Counted from the stretch's first letter, positions 1-16,510 are shown. The stretch is 64,000 nt of DNA from Mixophyes australis (GCA_036250195.1 JAVHZZ010000004.1:250908028-250972027), one strand, 5' to 3'. Notes: generated by a model from the letters alone, not told the origin. Made by a program: numbers and translations.

Positions 1-3000
1 ATGAATCATGATTCAAATCAAGAATCATGAATCGAATCATGAATCATGAATCGAATCATGAATCACAAATAATGAATTGAATTATGAATCATGAATTATG
101 AATCGAATCATAAATCACAAATCATGAATGAAATCATGAATCATGAATCATAAAATGAATCATGAATCATGAATGAAATCATGATTCATGAATCATGAAT
201 TGAATCATAAATCATGAAATGAATCATGAATCATGAATCATGCATTGAATCATGAATCATGAATCATGAATTGAACCATGAATCATGAATCATGAATTGA
301 ATCATGAATCATGAATCATGAATTGAATCATGAATTATGAATCATAAATTGAATCATGAATTGAATCATGAATTGAATCATGAATCACGAATCATGAAAT
401 GAATCATGAATCATGAATCATGCATTGAATCATGAATCATGAATCATGAATCGAATCATGATTCATGAATCATGAATTGAATCATGAATCATGAATCATG
501 AATTGAACCATGAATCATGAATCATGAATCATGAATCATGAATTGAATCATAATTTATGAATCATAAATTGAATCATGAATTGAATCATGAATTGAATCA
601 TGAATCACGAATCATGAAATGAATCATGAATCATGAATCATGCATTGAATCATAAATCATGAATCATGAATTGAATCTTGAATTATGAATTGAATCAAGA
701 ATTGAATCATGAATTGAAACATGAATCATGAATCAAATCATGATTCATGAATCATGAATTTAATCATGAAACATGAATTGAATTATAAATTGAATCAAGA
801 ATTGAATCATGAATTGAAACATGAAACATGAATCGAATCATGATTCATGAATCATGAATTGAATCATGATTCATGAATCATGAATTGAATCATGAATCAT
901 GAATCATGAATTGAAACATGAAACATGAATCGAATCATGATTCATGAATCATGAATTGAATCATGATTCATGAATCATGAATTGAACCATGAATCATGAA
1001 TCATGAATTGAATCATGAATCATGAATCATGAATTGAATCTTGATTTAAAACATGAATTATGAATTGAATCATAAATCATGAATCATGAATTGAATCTTG
1101 AATTATGAATCGACTCATGAATAATGAATCGAATCATGAATCATGATTCAAATCAAGAATCATGAATCGAATCATGAATCATGAATCGAATCATGAATCA
1201 CAAATAATGAATTGAATTATGAATCATGAATTATGAATCGAATCATAAATCACAAATCATGAATGAAATCATGAATCATGAATCATAAAATGAATCATGA
1301 ATCATGAATGAAATCATGATTCATGAATCATGAATTGAATCATAAATCATGAAATGAATCATGAATTTAATCATGATTCATTAATTGAATCATGAATCAT
1401 AAATCGAATCATGAATCATGAATTGAATCATGAATCACGATTTGAATCATGAATTCAAACATGTATCATGAATCGAATCATGATTCATGAATCATGAATT
1501 GAATCATGAAACATGAATTGAATTATGAATTGAATCAAGAATTGAATCATGAATTGAAACATGAAACATGAATCGAATCATGATTCATGAATCATGAATT
1601 GAATCATGAATCATGAATCATGAATTGAACCATGAATCATGAATCATGAATTGAATCATGAATCATGAATCATGAATTGAATCATGAATTATGAATCATA
1701 AATTGAACCATGAATCATGAATCATGAATCATGAATCATGAATTGAATCATGAATTATGAATCATAAATTGAATCATGAATTGAATCATGAATTGAATCA
1801 TGAATCACGAATCATGAAATGAATCATGAATCATGAATCATGCATTGAATCATAAATCATGAATCATGAATTGAATCTTGAATTATGAATCGACTCATGA
1901 ATAATGAATCGAATCATGAATCATGATTCAAATCAAGAATCATGAATCGAATCATGAATCATGAATTGAATAATGAATCATAAATCATGAATTGAATCAT
2001 GAATCATGAATTTAATCATAAATCATGAATTGAATCATGAATCATGAATTTAATCATGAATCATGAATCATGAATTGAATCATGAATCATGAATTGAATC
2101 ATGAATCAGGAATCGAATCATGAATCATGAATTGAATCATGAATCATAAATCATGAATTGAATCATGAATCATAAATCATGAATTGAATCATGAATCATG
2201 AATCAAGAATTGAATCATGAATCATGAATCGAATCATGAATCATGAATTAAATCATGAATCATGAATTGAATCTTGAATCATGAATTGAATCATGAATCG
2301 AATCATGAATTATGAATCGAATCATGAATCATAAATCGAATCATGAATCATGAATCGAATCATGAATCATGAATTGAATCATGAATTAAGAATTGAATCA
2401 TGAATCATGAATTGAATCATGAATTGAATCATGAATCATGAATTAAAACATGAATCATGAATTGAATCATGATTTAAAACATGAATTATGAATTGAATCA
2501 TGAATCATGAATCATGAATTGAATCTTGAATTATGAATCGACTCATGAATAATGAATTATGAATCGAATCATGAATCATGATTCGAATCAAGAATCATGA
2601 ATCGAATCATGAATCATGAATCGAATCATGAATCACAAATAATGAATTGAATTATGAATCATGAATTATGAATCGAATCATGAATCACAAATCATGAATG
2701 AAATCATGAATCATGAATTGAATCATAAATCATGAAATGAATCATGAATTGAATCATGAATCATTAATTGAATCATGAATCATGAATAGAATCATGAATC
2801 ATGAATTGAATCATGAATCATGAATCATGAATCATGAATCATGAATTGAATCATGAATCATGAATTGAATCATGAATTCAAACATGAATCATGAATCGAA
2901 TCATGAATCATGAATCATGCATTGAATCATGAATCATTAATCATGCATTGAATCATGAATCATGAATCATGAATTGAATCATGAATCATGAATTGAATTA

Positions 3001-4427
3001 TGAATTGAATCAAGAATTGAATCATGAATTGAAACATGAATCATGAATCGAATCATGATTCATGAATCATGAATTTAATCATGAAACATGAATTGAATTA
3101 TGATTTGAATCAAGAATTGAATCATGAATTGAAACATGAAACATGAATCGAATCATGATTCATGAATCATGAATTGAATCATGATTCATGAATCATGAAT
3201 TGAATCAAGAATCATGAATCATGAATTGAACCATGAATCATGAATTGAATCATGAATCATGAATCATGAATTGAATCTTGATTTAAAACATGAATTATGA
3301 ATTGAATCATAAATCATGAATCATGAATTGAATCTTGAATTATGAATCGACTCATGAATAATGAATCGAATCATGAATCATGATTCAAATCAAGAATCAT
3401 GAATCGAATCATGAATCGAATCATGAATCACAAATAATGAATTGAATTATGAATCATGAATTATGAATCGAATCATAAATCACAAATCATGAATGAAATC
3501 ATGAATCATGAATCATAAAATGAATCATGAATCATAAATGAAATCATGATTCATGAATCATGAATTAAATCATAAATCATGAAATGAATCATGAATTTAA
3601 TCATGATTCATTAATTGAATCATGAATCATGAATCGAATCATGAATCATGAATTGAATCATGAATCATGAATTGAATCATGAATTCAAACATGAATCATG
3701 AATCGAATCATGATTCATGAATCATGAATTGAATCATGAAACATGAATTAAATTATGAATTGAATCAGGAATTGAATCATGAATTGAATCATGAAACATG
3801 AATTGAATTATGAATTGAATCAAGAATTGAATCATGAATTGAAACATGAAACATGAATCGAATCATGATTCATGAATCATGAATTGAATCATGAATCATG
3901 AATTGAACCATGAATAATGAATCATGAATTGAATCATGAATCATGAATCATGAATTGAATCATGAATTATGAATCATAAATTGAATCATGAATTGAATCA
4001 TGAATTGAATCATGAATCATGAATCATGAAATGAATCATGAATCATGAATCATGCATTGAATCATGAATCATGAATCATGAATCGAATCATGATTCATGA
4101 ATCATGAATTGAATCATGAATCATAGATCATGAATTGAACCATGAATCATGAATCATGAATTGAATCATGAATCATGAATCATGAATTGAATCATGAATC
4201 ATGAATCATAAATTGAATCATGAATTGAATCATGAATCACGAATCATGAAATGAATCATGAATCATGAATCATGCATTGAATCATGAATCATGAATCATG
4301 AATCGAATCATGATTCATGAATCATGAATTAAATCATGAATCATGAATCGTGAATTGAATCATGAATCATGCATTGAATCATGAATCATAAATCATGAAT
4401 CGAATCATGATTCATGAATCATGAATT
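1..4427 (+). repeat. HOR family I, marked by CGACTCATG
   Basis: The marker CGACTCATG occurs at about 1111, 1891, 2539 and 3348 (steps of 780, 648 and 809 bases). Just after the first, second and fourth, the variant GATTCAAATCAAG follows. The segment at 1-232 reappears at 1136-1367 with an exact offset of 1135 and again from about 3373, where one 7-mer is missing. The copy from 1136 then continues to match the copy from 3373 through the TGAATTCAAACATG variant (about 1453 and 3673). Inner short duplications carry the CATGCATTG word (for example near 240, 420 and 640). The family differs from those further right: the CATACAATG, CAAATACTG and GAACCAAG bar codes are absent here. The left boundary is unknown because the window begins inside the array. 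Confidence 0.75.
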
Positions 4428-7400
4428 GAATAATGAATCATAAATCATGAATTGAATCATGAATCATGAATTTAATCATAAATCATGAATTGAATCATGA
4501 ATCATGAATTGAATCATGAATCAGGAATCGAATCATGAATCATGAATCATGAATTGAATCATGAATCATGAATCATGAATTGAATCATGAATCATGAATC
4601 ATGAATTGAATCATGAATTATGAATCATAAATTGAATCATGAATTGAATCATGAATTGAATCATGAATCACGAATCATGAAATGAATCATGAATAATGAA
4701 TTGAATCATGAATCATGAATTATGAACTGAATCTTGAATCATGAATTGAATCATGAATCATGAATTGAATCATGAATCATGAATCGAATCATGAATCACA
4801 AATCATGAATTGAATCATGAATCATAAAATGAATCATGAATCATGAATGGAATCATGAATCATGAATTGAATCATAAATCATGAAATAAATCATGAAATG
4901 AATCATGAATCATGAATTGAATCATGAATCATGAATTGAATCATGAATCATGAATTGAATCATGAATCATGAATTGAATCATGAATCATGAATCATGAAT
5001 CATGAATTGAATCATGAATCATGAATCATGAATCATGAATCATAAATCATGAATTGAATCATGAATCATGAATTAAATCATGAATCATGAAATGAATCAT
5101 GAATCATGAAATGAATCATGAAATAAATCATGAATCATGATTTGAATCAAGAATTGAATCATAAATCATGAATTGAATCATGAATTGAATCATGAAATAT
5201 AATTCATAAAATGAATCATTATCTGAATCATGAATTGAATCATCAATCATGAATCATGAAATAAATCATAAATCATGAATTGAATCAAGAATTGAATCAT
5301 GAATCACGAATTGAATCATGAATCATGAATCATGAATCGAATCATGAATCATGAATAAGGAATCATGAATTGAATCATGAATTGAATCATGAATCAAGAA
5401 TCATGAAATAAATCATGAATTAAATCAAGATTCATGAACCATTAATTGAATCATGAAATAAATCATGAATCATGAATTGAATCATAAATCATTAATCATG
5501 AACTGAATCATGGATCATGAATCATGAATTGAATCATGAATCATGAATCAAGAATTGAATAATGAATCATGAATCGAATCATGAATCATGAATTAAATCA
5601 TAATTCGAATCATGAATCATGAATCGAATCATGAATCATGAATCGAATCATGAATCATGAATCAAATTTATGAATTATGAATCGAATCATGAATCATAAA
5701 TTGAATCATGAATTAAGAATCATGAATCATGAATCACAAATAATGAATTGAATTATGAATCATGAATTATGAATCGAATCATGAATCACAAATCATGAAT
5801 GAAATCATGAATCATGAATCATAAAATGAATTATGAATCATGATTTGAATCAAGAATTGAATCATAAATCATGAAATGAATCATGAAATGAATCATGAAT
5901 CATGAATTGAATCATGAATCAAGAATCATGAATCATTATTTGAATCATGAATCATGAATCATGAATTGAATCATAAATCATGAATTGAATCATGAATTGA
6001 ATCATGAAATATGAATCATAAAATGAATCATTATCTGAATCATGAATTAAATCATCAATCATGAATCATGAAATGAATCATGAAATAAATCATAAATCAT
6101 GAATTGAATCAAGAATTGAATCATGAATCACGAATTGAATCATGAATTTTGAATCATGAATCGAATCATGAATCATGAATAATGAATCATGAATTGAATC
6201 ATGAATTGAATCATGAATCAAGAATCATGAAATAAATCATGAATTAAATTAAGATTCATGAACCATTAATTGAATCATGAAATAAATCATGAATCATGAA
6301 TTGAATCATAAATCATTAATCATGAACTGAATCATGGATCATGAATCATGAATTGAATCATGAATCATGAATCAAGAATTGAATAATGAATCATGAATCG
6401 AATCATGAATCATGAATTGAATCATGAATCGAATCATAAATCATGAATCGAATCATGAATCATGAATCGAATCATGAATCATGAATCAAATTTATGAATT
6501 ATGAATCGAATCATGAATCATGAATTGAATAATGAATTAAGAATCATGAATCATGAATCACAAATAATGAATTGAATTATGAATCATGAATTATGAATCG
6601 AAACATGAATCACAAATCATGAATGAAATCATGAATCATGAATCGAATCATGAATCATGAATTGAATCATGAATCATGAATCATGAATCATGAATTGAAT
6701 CATGAATCATGAATCATGAATCATGAATCATGAATTGAATCATGAATCATGAATTGAATTATGAATTCAAACATGATTCATGAATCATGAATTGAATCAT
6801 GAAACATGAATTGAATTGTGAATTGAATCAAGAATTGAATCATGAATTGAAACATGAAACATGAATCGAATCATGATTCATGAATCATGAATTGAATCAT
6901 GAATCATGAATTGAACCATGAATCATGAATTATGAATTGAATCATGAATCATGAATCATGAATTGAATCATGAATTGAATCATGAATTATGAATCATAAA
7001 TTGAATCATGAATTGAATCATGAATTGAATCATGAATCACGAATCATGAAATGAATCATGAATCATGAATCATGAATTGAATCATGAATCATGAATCATG
7101 CATTGAATCATGAATCATAAATCATGAATCGAATCATGATTCATGAATCATGAGATGAATCATGAAACATGAATTGAATTATGAATTGAATCAAGAATTG
7201 AATCATGAATTGAAACATGAAACATGAATCGAATCATGATTCATGAATCATGAATTGAATCATGAATCATGAATCATTAATTGAACCATGAATCATGAAT
7301 CATGAATTGAATCATGAATCATGAATCATGAATTGAATCATGAATTATGAATCATAAATTGAATCATGAATTGAATCATGCATTGAATCATGAATCATGA

Positions 7401-8705
7401 ATCATGAATCGAATCATGATTCATGAATCATGAATTAAATCATGAATCATGAATCATGAATTGAATCATGAATTATGAATCATAAATTGAATCATGAATT
7501 GAATCATGAATTGAATCATGAATCATGAATCATGCATTGAATCATGAATCATAAATCATGAAACGAATCATGATTCATGAATCATGAATTGAATAATGAA
7601 TCATAAATCATGAATTGAATCATGAATCATGAATTTAATCATAAATCAAGAATTGAATCATGAATCATGAATTTAATCATGAATCATGAATCATGAATTG
7701 AATCATGAATCATGAATTGAATCATGAATCAGGAATCGAATCATGAATCATGAATTGAATCATGAATCATGAATTGAATCATGAATCATGAATCATGAAT
7801 TGAATCATGAATTATGAATCATAAATTGAATCATGAATTGAATCATGAATCACGAATCATGAAATGAATCATGAATAATGAATTGAATCATGAATCATGA
7901 ATTATGAACTGAATCTTGAATCATGAATTGAATCATGAATCATGAATCGAATCATGAATCATGAATCGAATCATGAATCACAAATCATGAATTGAATCAT
8001 GAATCATAAAATGAATCATGAATCATGAATGGAATCATGAATCATGAATTGAATCATAAATCATGAAATGAATCATGAAATGAATCATGAATCATGAATT
8101 GAATCATGAATCATGAATTGAATCATGAATCATGAATTGAATCATGAATCATGAATTGAATCATGAATCATGAATCGAATCACGAATCATGAATTGAATC
8201 ATGAATCATGAATCATGAATCATAAATCATGAATTGAATCATGAATCATGAATTGAATCATGAATCATGAAATTAATCATGAATCATGAAATTAATCATG
8301 AAATGAATCATGAATCATGAATTGAATCAAGAATTGAATCATAAATCATGAAATGAATCATGAAATAAATCATAAATCATGAATTGAATCAAGAATTGAA
8401 TCATGAATCACGAATTGAATCATGAATCATGAATCATGAATCGAATCATGAATCATGAATAATGAATCATGAATTGAATCATGAATTGAATCATGAATCA
8501 AGAATCATGAAATAAATCATGAATTAAATCAAGATTCATGAACCATTAATTGAATCATGAAATAAATCATGAATCATGAATTGAATCATAAATCATGAAT
8601 CATGAACTGAATCATGAATCATGAATCATGAATTGAATCATGAATCATGAATCAAGAATTGAATAATGAATCATGAATCGAATCATGAATCATGAATTGA
8701 ATCAT
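4428..8705 (+). repeat. HOR family II, ~3.17 kb period
   Basis: The phrase GAATAATGAATCATAAATC at 4428 returns at 7591, and GAACTGAATCTTG at 4724 returns at 7906. These offsets of 3163 and 3182 indicate a ~3.17 kb unit with small insertions or deletions. The second unit is incomplete and passes into the next family near 8.7 kb. Within the first unit, an inner tandem duplication of about 0.82 kb is seen: TTATCTGAATC at 5219 and 6031, GAACCATTAATTG at 5437 and 6260, and the rare ATCATGGATCATG near 5507 and 6333. A third GAACCATTAATTG lies at 8540. The boundary with family I is soft, because the GAATAATGAATCATAAATC phrase also occurs once near 1967. Confidence 0.7.
5210..6850 (+). repeat. Tandem ~0.82 kb duplication inside family II
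   Basis: Two adjacent units share the ordered markers TTATCTGAATC (5219, 6031), GAACCATTAATTG (5437, 6260) and GGATCATGAATC (about 5511, 6337). Spacing between copies is 812 at the first marker and 823 at the second, a difference of 11 bases. The corresponding part of the next family II unit (8.3-8.6 kb) has only one copy, so the duplication arose after, or was lost from, one HOR copy. Confidence 0.65.
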
Positions 8706-11700
8706 GAATCGAATCATGAATCATGAATCAAATCATGAATTATGAATCGAATCATGAATCATGAATTGAATCATGAATTAAGAATCATGAATCATGAATT
8801 GAATCATGAATCATGAATTGAATCATGAATTGAATCATGAATCATGAATTAAAACATGAATCATGAATTGAATCATGATTTAAAACATGAATTATGAATT
8901 GAATCATGAATCATGAATCATGAATTGAATCTTGAATCATGAATCAAATCATGAATTATAAATTATGAACCGAATCATGAATCATGATTCGAATCAAGAA
9001 TCATGAATCGCAAATCATGAATTGAATTATGAATCATGAATTATGAAACGAATCATGAATCACAAATCATGAATTAAATCATGAATCATGAATAATGAAT
9101 TGAATCATAAATCATGAAATGAATCATGAATCATGAATTGAATCATTAATCATGAATCGAATCATGAATCATGAATTGAATCATGAATCATGAATCATGA
9201 ATTGAATCATGAATCATGAATTGAATCATGAATCATGAAATTAATCATGATTTGAATCATGAATTCAAACATGAATCATGAATCATGAATCATGAATCAT
9301 GCATTGAATCATAAATCATGAATCATGCATTGAATCATGAATCATGAATCATGAATTGAATCATGAATCATGAATTGAATTATGAATTGAATCAAGAATT
9401 GAATCATGAATTGAAACATGAATCATGCATCGAATCATGATTCATGAATCATGAATTGAATCATGAATCATGAATTGAATCATAAATCATGAAGCAAATC
9501 ATGAATCATGAATCATGAATTGAATCATGAATCATGACCCATGAATTGAATAATGAATTGAATCATTAATTGAATCATGAATCATGAATCATGAAATGAA
9601 TCATGAATCATAAATCATGAATTGAATCTTGAATCATGAATCGAATCATGAATCATGAATTATGAATCGAATCATGAATCATGATTCGAATCAAGAATCA
9701 TGAATCGAATCATGAATCATGAATCGAATCATGAATCACAAATCATGAATTGAATTATGAATCATGAATTATGAATCGAATCATGAATCACAAATCATGA
9801 ATTGAATCATGAATCATGAATCATAAAATGAATCATGAATCATGAATGAAATCATGAATCATGAATTGAATCATAAATCATGAAATTTATCATGAAATCA
9901 ATCATGAAATCAATCATGAATCATGAATTGAATCATAAATCATGAATCATGAATTGAATCATGAATCATGAATTGAATCATGAATCATGAATCATGAAAT
10001 GAATCATGAAATAAATCATGAATCATGATTTCAATCAAGAATTGAATCATAAATCATGAAATGAATCATGAATCATGAATTGAATCATGAATCATGAATC
10101 GAATCATGAATCATGAATCATGAATTGAATCATGAATCATGAATTGAATCATGAATAAAGAATCATGAATCATTAATTGAATCATGAATCATGAATCATG
10201 AATTGAATCATGAATCATGAATCATGATTGAATCATGAATTGAATCATGAATTATGAATCATAAAATGAATCATGATCTGAATCATGAATTGAATCATCA
10301 ATCATGAATCATGAAATGAATCATGAAATAAATCATGAATCATGAATTGAATCAAGAATTGAATCATGAATCACGAATTGAATCATGAATCATGAATCAT
10401 GAATCGAATCATGAATCATGAATAATTGAATCATGAATCATGAATCATGAATCATGAATCGAATCATGAATCATGAATAATGAATCATGAATTGAATCAT
10501 GAATCATGAAATAAATCATGAATTGAATCAAGATTCATGAACCATGAATTGAATCATGAAATAAATCATGAATCATGAATTGAATCATAAATCATGAATC
10601 ATGAATTGAATCATGAATCATGAATCATGAATTGAATCATGAATCATGAATCAAGAATTGAATCATGAATCATGAATCGAATCATGAATCATGAATTGAA
10701 TCATGAATCATGAATCATGAATTGAATCATGAATCATGAATCGAATCATGAATCATGAATCGAGTCATGAATCATGAATCTAATCATGAATTAAGAATCA
10801 TGAATCATGAATTGAATCATGAATCATGAATTGAATCATGAATTGAATCATAAATCATGAATTAAAACATGAATCATGAATTGAATCATGATTTAAAACA
10901 TGAATTATGAATTGAATCATGAATCATGAATCATAAATTGAATCATGAATCATGAATTGAATCATGAATCGAATCATGAATCATGAATCGAATCATGAAT
11001 CATGAATCGAGTCATGAATCATGAATCGAATCATGAATTAAGAATCATGAATCATGAATTGAATCATGAATCATGAATTGAATCATGAATTGAATCATAA
11101 ATCATGAATTAAAACATGAATCATGAATTGAATCATGATTTAAAACATGAATTATGAATTGAATCATGAATCATGAATCATGAATTGAATTTTGAATCAT
11201 GAATCGAATCATGAATCATGAATTATGAACCGAATCATGAATCATGATTTGAATCAAGAATCATGAATCGAATCATGAATCATGAATCGAATTATGAATC
11301 ATAAATACTGAATTGAATTATAAATCATGAATTATGATTCGAATCATGAATCACAAATCATGAATTAAATCATGAATCATGAATCATAAAATGAATCATG
11401 AATCATAAATGGAATCATGAATCATGAATTGAATCATAAATCATGAATTGAATCATGAATCATGAATCATGAATCATGAATCATGAATTGAATCATGAAT
11501 CATGAATTGAATCATGAATCATGAATCATGCATTGAATCATGAATCATGAATCATGCATTGAATCATGAATCATGAATCATGCATTGAATCATGAATTGA
11601 ATCATGAATCATGAATCATGAATTAAATTATGAATTGAATTAAGAATTGAATCCTGAATTGAAACATGAATCATGAATCGAATCATGATTCATGAATCAT

Positions 11701-12605
11701 GAATTGAATCATGAATTGAATCAAGAATTTAATCATGAATTGAATCATGAATCATGAATTGAATCATGAATCATGAAGCGAATTATGAATCATGAATCAT
11801 GAATTGAATCATTAATCATGAAGCGAATCATGAATCATGAAGCGAATCATGAATCATGAATCATGAATTGAATCAGGAATCATGATTCATGAATTGAATC
11901 ATGAATCATGAATCATGAATTAAATCATGAATTATGAATCATAAATTGAATCATGAATTGAATCATGAATTGAATCATAAATCATAAATCATGAAATGAA
12001 TCATGAATTATGAATTGAATCATGAATCATGATTCATGAATTAAATCATGAATCATGAATCATGAATTGAATCATGAATTATCAATCATAAATTGAATCA
12101 TGAATTGAATCATTAATTAATTCATGAATCATGAATCATGAATCATGAAATGAATCATGAATCATGAATTGAATCATGAATCATGAATCATGAATTGAAT
12201 CTTGAATCATGAATCGAATCATGAATCATGAATTATGAATCGAATCATGAATCATGATTCGAATCATGAATCATGAATCGAATCATGAATCACAAATCAT
12301 GAATTGAATTATGAATCATGAATTATGAATCGAATGATGAATCACAAATCAAGAATTGAATCATGAACTACAAATTGAATCATGAATCATGAATCATGAA
12401 TCAAATCATGAATCATAAATAAGAAATCATGAATTGAATCATGAATCATGAAATAAACCATGAATTGAATCAAGATTCATGAACCATGAATTGAATCATG
12501 AAATAAATGATGAATCATGAATTGAATCATAAATCATGAATCATGAATTGAATCATGAATCATGAATTGAATCATGAATCATGAATCAAGAATTGAATCA
12601 TGAAT
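8706..12605 (+). repeat. HOR family III, copy 1 (~3.9 kb)
   Basis: This is the first of two head-to-tail copies. Shared markers and their offsets to the second copy are: GAATCAAATCATGAATTATG at 8725 (offset 3896), CGCAAATCATG at 9009 (3896), the unique word CATGACCCATG with GACCC at 9536 (3899) and GAACTACAAATTG at 12365 (3927). The growing offset reflects small insertions in steps of the 5- and 7-mers, for example an extra AAATGAATCATG-type 12-mer near 13.95 kb in the second copy. The unit contains an inner pair of CGAGTCATG-marked segments about 247 bases apart (10761 and 11008) and the first CAAATACTG marker of the window (about 11288). Confidence 0.85.
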
Positions 12606-15600
12606 CGAATCATGAATCATGAATCAAATCATGAATTATGAATCGAATCATGAATCATGAATTGAATCATGAATTAAGAATCATGAATCATGAATTGAAT
12701 CATGAATCATGAATTGAATCATGAATTGAATCATGAATCATGAATTAAAACATGAATCATGAATTGAATCATGATTTAAAACATGAATTATGAATTGAAT
12801 CATGAATCATGAATCATGAATTGAATCTTGAATCATGAATCAAATCATGAATTATAAATTATGAACCGAATCATGAATCATGATTCGAATCAAGAATCAT
12901 GAATCGCAAATCATGAATTGAATTATGAATCATGAATTATGAAATGAATCATGAATCACAAATCATGAATTAAATCATGAATCATGAATAATGAATTGAA
13001 TCATAAATCATGAAATGAATCATGAATCATGAATTGAATCATGAATCATGAATCGAATCATGAATCATGAATTGAATCATGAATCATGAATCATGAATTG
13101 AATCATGAATCATGAATTGAATCATGAATCATGAAATTAATCATGATTTGAATCATGAATTCAAACATGAATCATGAATCATGAATCATGCATTGAATCA
13201 TAAATCATGAATCATGCATTGAATCATGAATCATGAATCATGAATTGAATCATGAATCATGAATTGAATTATGAATTGAATCAAGAATTGAATCATGAAT
13301 TGAAACATGAATCATGCATCGAATCATGATTCATGAATCATGAATTGAATCATGAATCATGAATTGAATCATAAATCATGAAGCAAATCATGAATCATGA
13401 ATCATGAATTGAATCATGAATCATGACCCATGAATTGAATAATGAATTGAATCATTAATTGAATCATGAATCATGAATCATGAAATGAATCATGAATCAT
13501 AAATCATGAATTGAATCTTGAATCATGAATCGAATCATGAATCATGAATTATGAATCGAATCATGAATCATGATTCGAATCAAGAATCATGAATCGAATC
13601 ATGAATCATGAATCGAATCATGAATCACAAATCATGAATTGAATTATGAATCATGAATTATGAATCGAATCATGAATCACAAATCATGAATTGAATCATG
13701 AATCATAAATCATAAAATGAATCATGAATCATGAATGAAATCATGAATCATGAATTGAATCATAAATCATGAAATTTATCATGAAATCAATCATGAAATC
13801 AATCATGAATCATGAATTGAATCATAAATCATGAATCATGAATTGAATCATGAATCATGAATTGAATCATGAATCATGAATCATGAAATGAATCATGAAA
13901 TAAATCATGAATCATGATTTCAATCAAGAATTGAATCATAAATCATGAAATGAATCATGAAATGAATCATGAATCATGAATTGAATCATGAATCATGAAT
14001 CGAATCATGAATCATGAATCATGAATTGAATCATGAATCATGAATTGAATCATGAATTGAATCATGAATAAAGAATCATGAATCATTAATTGAATCATGA
14101 ATCATGAATCATGAATTGAATCATGAATCATGAATCATGATTGAATCATGAATTGAATCATGAATTATGAATCATAAAATGAATCATGATCTGAATCATG
14201 AATTGAATCATCAATCATGAATCATGAAATGAATCATGAAATAAATCATGAATCATGAATTGAATCAAGAATTGAATCATGAATCACGAATTGAATCATG
14301 AATCATGAATCATGAATCGAATCATGAATCATGAATAATTGAATCATGAATCATGAATCATGAATCATGAATCGAATCATGAATCATGAATAATGAATCA
14401 TGAATTGAATCATGAATCATGAAATAAATCATGAATTGAATCAAGATTCATGAACCATGAATTGAATCATGAAATAAATCATGAATCATGAATTGAATCA
14501 TAAATCATGAATCATGAATTGAATCATGAATCATGAATCATGAATTGAATCATGAATCATGAATCAAGAATTGAATCATGAATCATGAATCGAATCATGA
14601 ATCATGAATTGAATCATGAATCATGAATCATGAATTGAATCATGAATCATGAATCGAATCATGAATCATGAATCGAGTCATGAATCATGAATCTAATCAT
14701 GAATTAAGAATCATGAATCATGAATTGAATCATGAATCATGAATTGAATCATGAATTAAATCATAAATCATGAATTAAAACATGAATCATGAATTGAATC
14801 ATGATTTAAAACATGAATTATGAATTGAATCATGAATCATGAATCATAAATTGAATCATGAATCATGAATTGAATCATGAATCGAATCATGAATCATGAA
14901 TCGAATCATGAATCATGAATCGAGTCATGAATCATGAATCGAATCATGAATTAAGAATCATGAATCATGAATTGAATCATGAATCATGAATTGAATCATG
15001 AATTGAATCATAAATCATGAATTAAAACATGAATCATGAATTGAATCATGATTTAAAACATGAATTATGAATTGAATCATGAATCATGAATCATGAATTG
15101 AATTTTGAATCATGAATCGAATCATGAATCATGAATTATGAACCGAATCATGAATCATGATTTGAATCAAGAATCATGAATCGAATCATGAATCATGAAT
15201 CGAATCATGAATCATAAATACTGAATTGAATTATAAATCATGAATTATGATTCGAATCATGAATCACAAATCATGAATTAAATCATGAATCATGAATCAT
15301 AAAATGAATCATGAATCATAAATGGAATCATGAATCATGAATTGAATCATAAATCATGAATTGAATCATGAATCATGAATCATGAATCATGAATCATGAA
15401 TCATGAATTGAATCATGAATCATGAATTGAATCATGAATCATGAATCATGCATTGAATCATGAATCATGAATCATGCATTGAATCATGAATCATGAATCA
15501 TGCATTGAATCATGAATTGAATCATGAATCATGAATCATGAATTGAATTATGAATTGAATTAAGAATTGAATCCTGAATTGAAACATGAATCATGAATCG

Positions 15601-16510
15601 AATCATGATTCATTAATCATGAATTGAATCATGAATTGAATCAAGAATTTAATCATGAATTGAATCATGAATCATGAATCATGAATTGAATCATGAATCA
15701 TGAAGCGAATTATGAATCATGAATCATGAATTGAATCATTAATCATGAAGCGAATCATGAATCATGAAGCGAATCATGAATCATGAATCATGAATTGAAT
15801 CAGGAATCATGATTCATGAATTGAATCATGAATCATGAATCATGAATTAAATCATGAATTATGAATCATAAATTGAATCATGAATTGAATCATGAATTGA
15901 ATCATGAATCATGAATCATGAAATGAATCATGAATTATGAATTGAATCATGAATCATGATTCATGAATTAAATCATGAATCATGAATCATGAATTGAATC
16001 ATGAATTATCAATCATAAATTGAATCATGAATTGAATCATTAATTAATTCATGAATCATGAATCATGAATCATGAAATGAATCATGAATCATGAATTGAA
16101 TCATGAATCATGAATCATGAATTGAATCTTGAATCATGAATCGAATCATGAATCATGAATTATGAATCGAATCATGAATCATGATTCGAAACATGAATCA
16201 TGAATCGAATCATGAATCACAAATCATGAATTGAATTATGAATCATGAATTATGAATCGAATGATGAATCACAAATCAAGAATTGAATCATGAACTACAA
16301 ATTGAATCATGAATCATGAATCATGAATCAAATCATGAATCATAAATAAGAAATCATGAATTGAATCATGAATCATGAAATAAACCATGAATTGAATCAA
16401 GATTCATGAACCATGAATTGAATCATGAAATAAATGATGAATCATGAATTGAATCATAAATCATGAATCATGAATTGAATCATGAATCATGAATTGAATC
16501 ATGAATCATG
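12606..16510 (+). repeat. HOR family III, copy 2 (~3.9 kb)
   Basis: This matches 8706-12605 almost letter for letter, including the rare words CGCAAATCATG (12905), GACCC (13435), paired CGAGTCATG and GAACTACAAATTG (16292). Visible differences are few: GAAATGAATC near 12950 against GAAACGAATC near 9049, an extra 12-mer near 13.95 kb, and AATAAATC against AATGAATC type changes. The match stops near 16.5 kb, where a third copy would be expected to start but the sequence changes to a different word order. The high similarity suggests a recent exchange or amplification event. Confidence 0.85.

Noticed and set aside
1453..1460. TGAATTCA palindromes (also near 2876, 3673, 6763, 9250 and others) as regulatory sites
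   Set aside because: They sit in the fixed GAATTCAAACATG phrase of the HORs and are simple variants of AATTG followed by a word starting with C. Useful only as markers.
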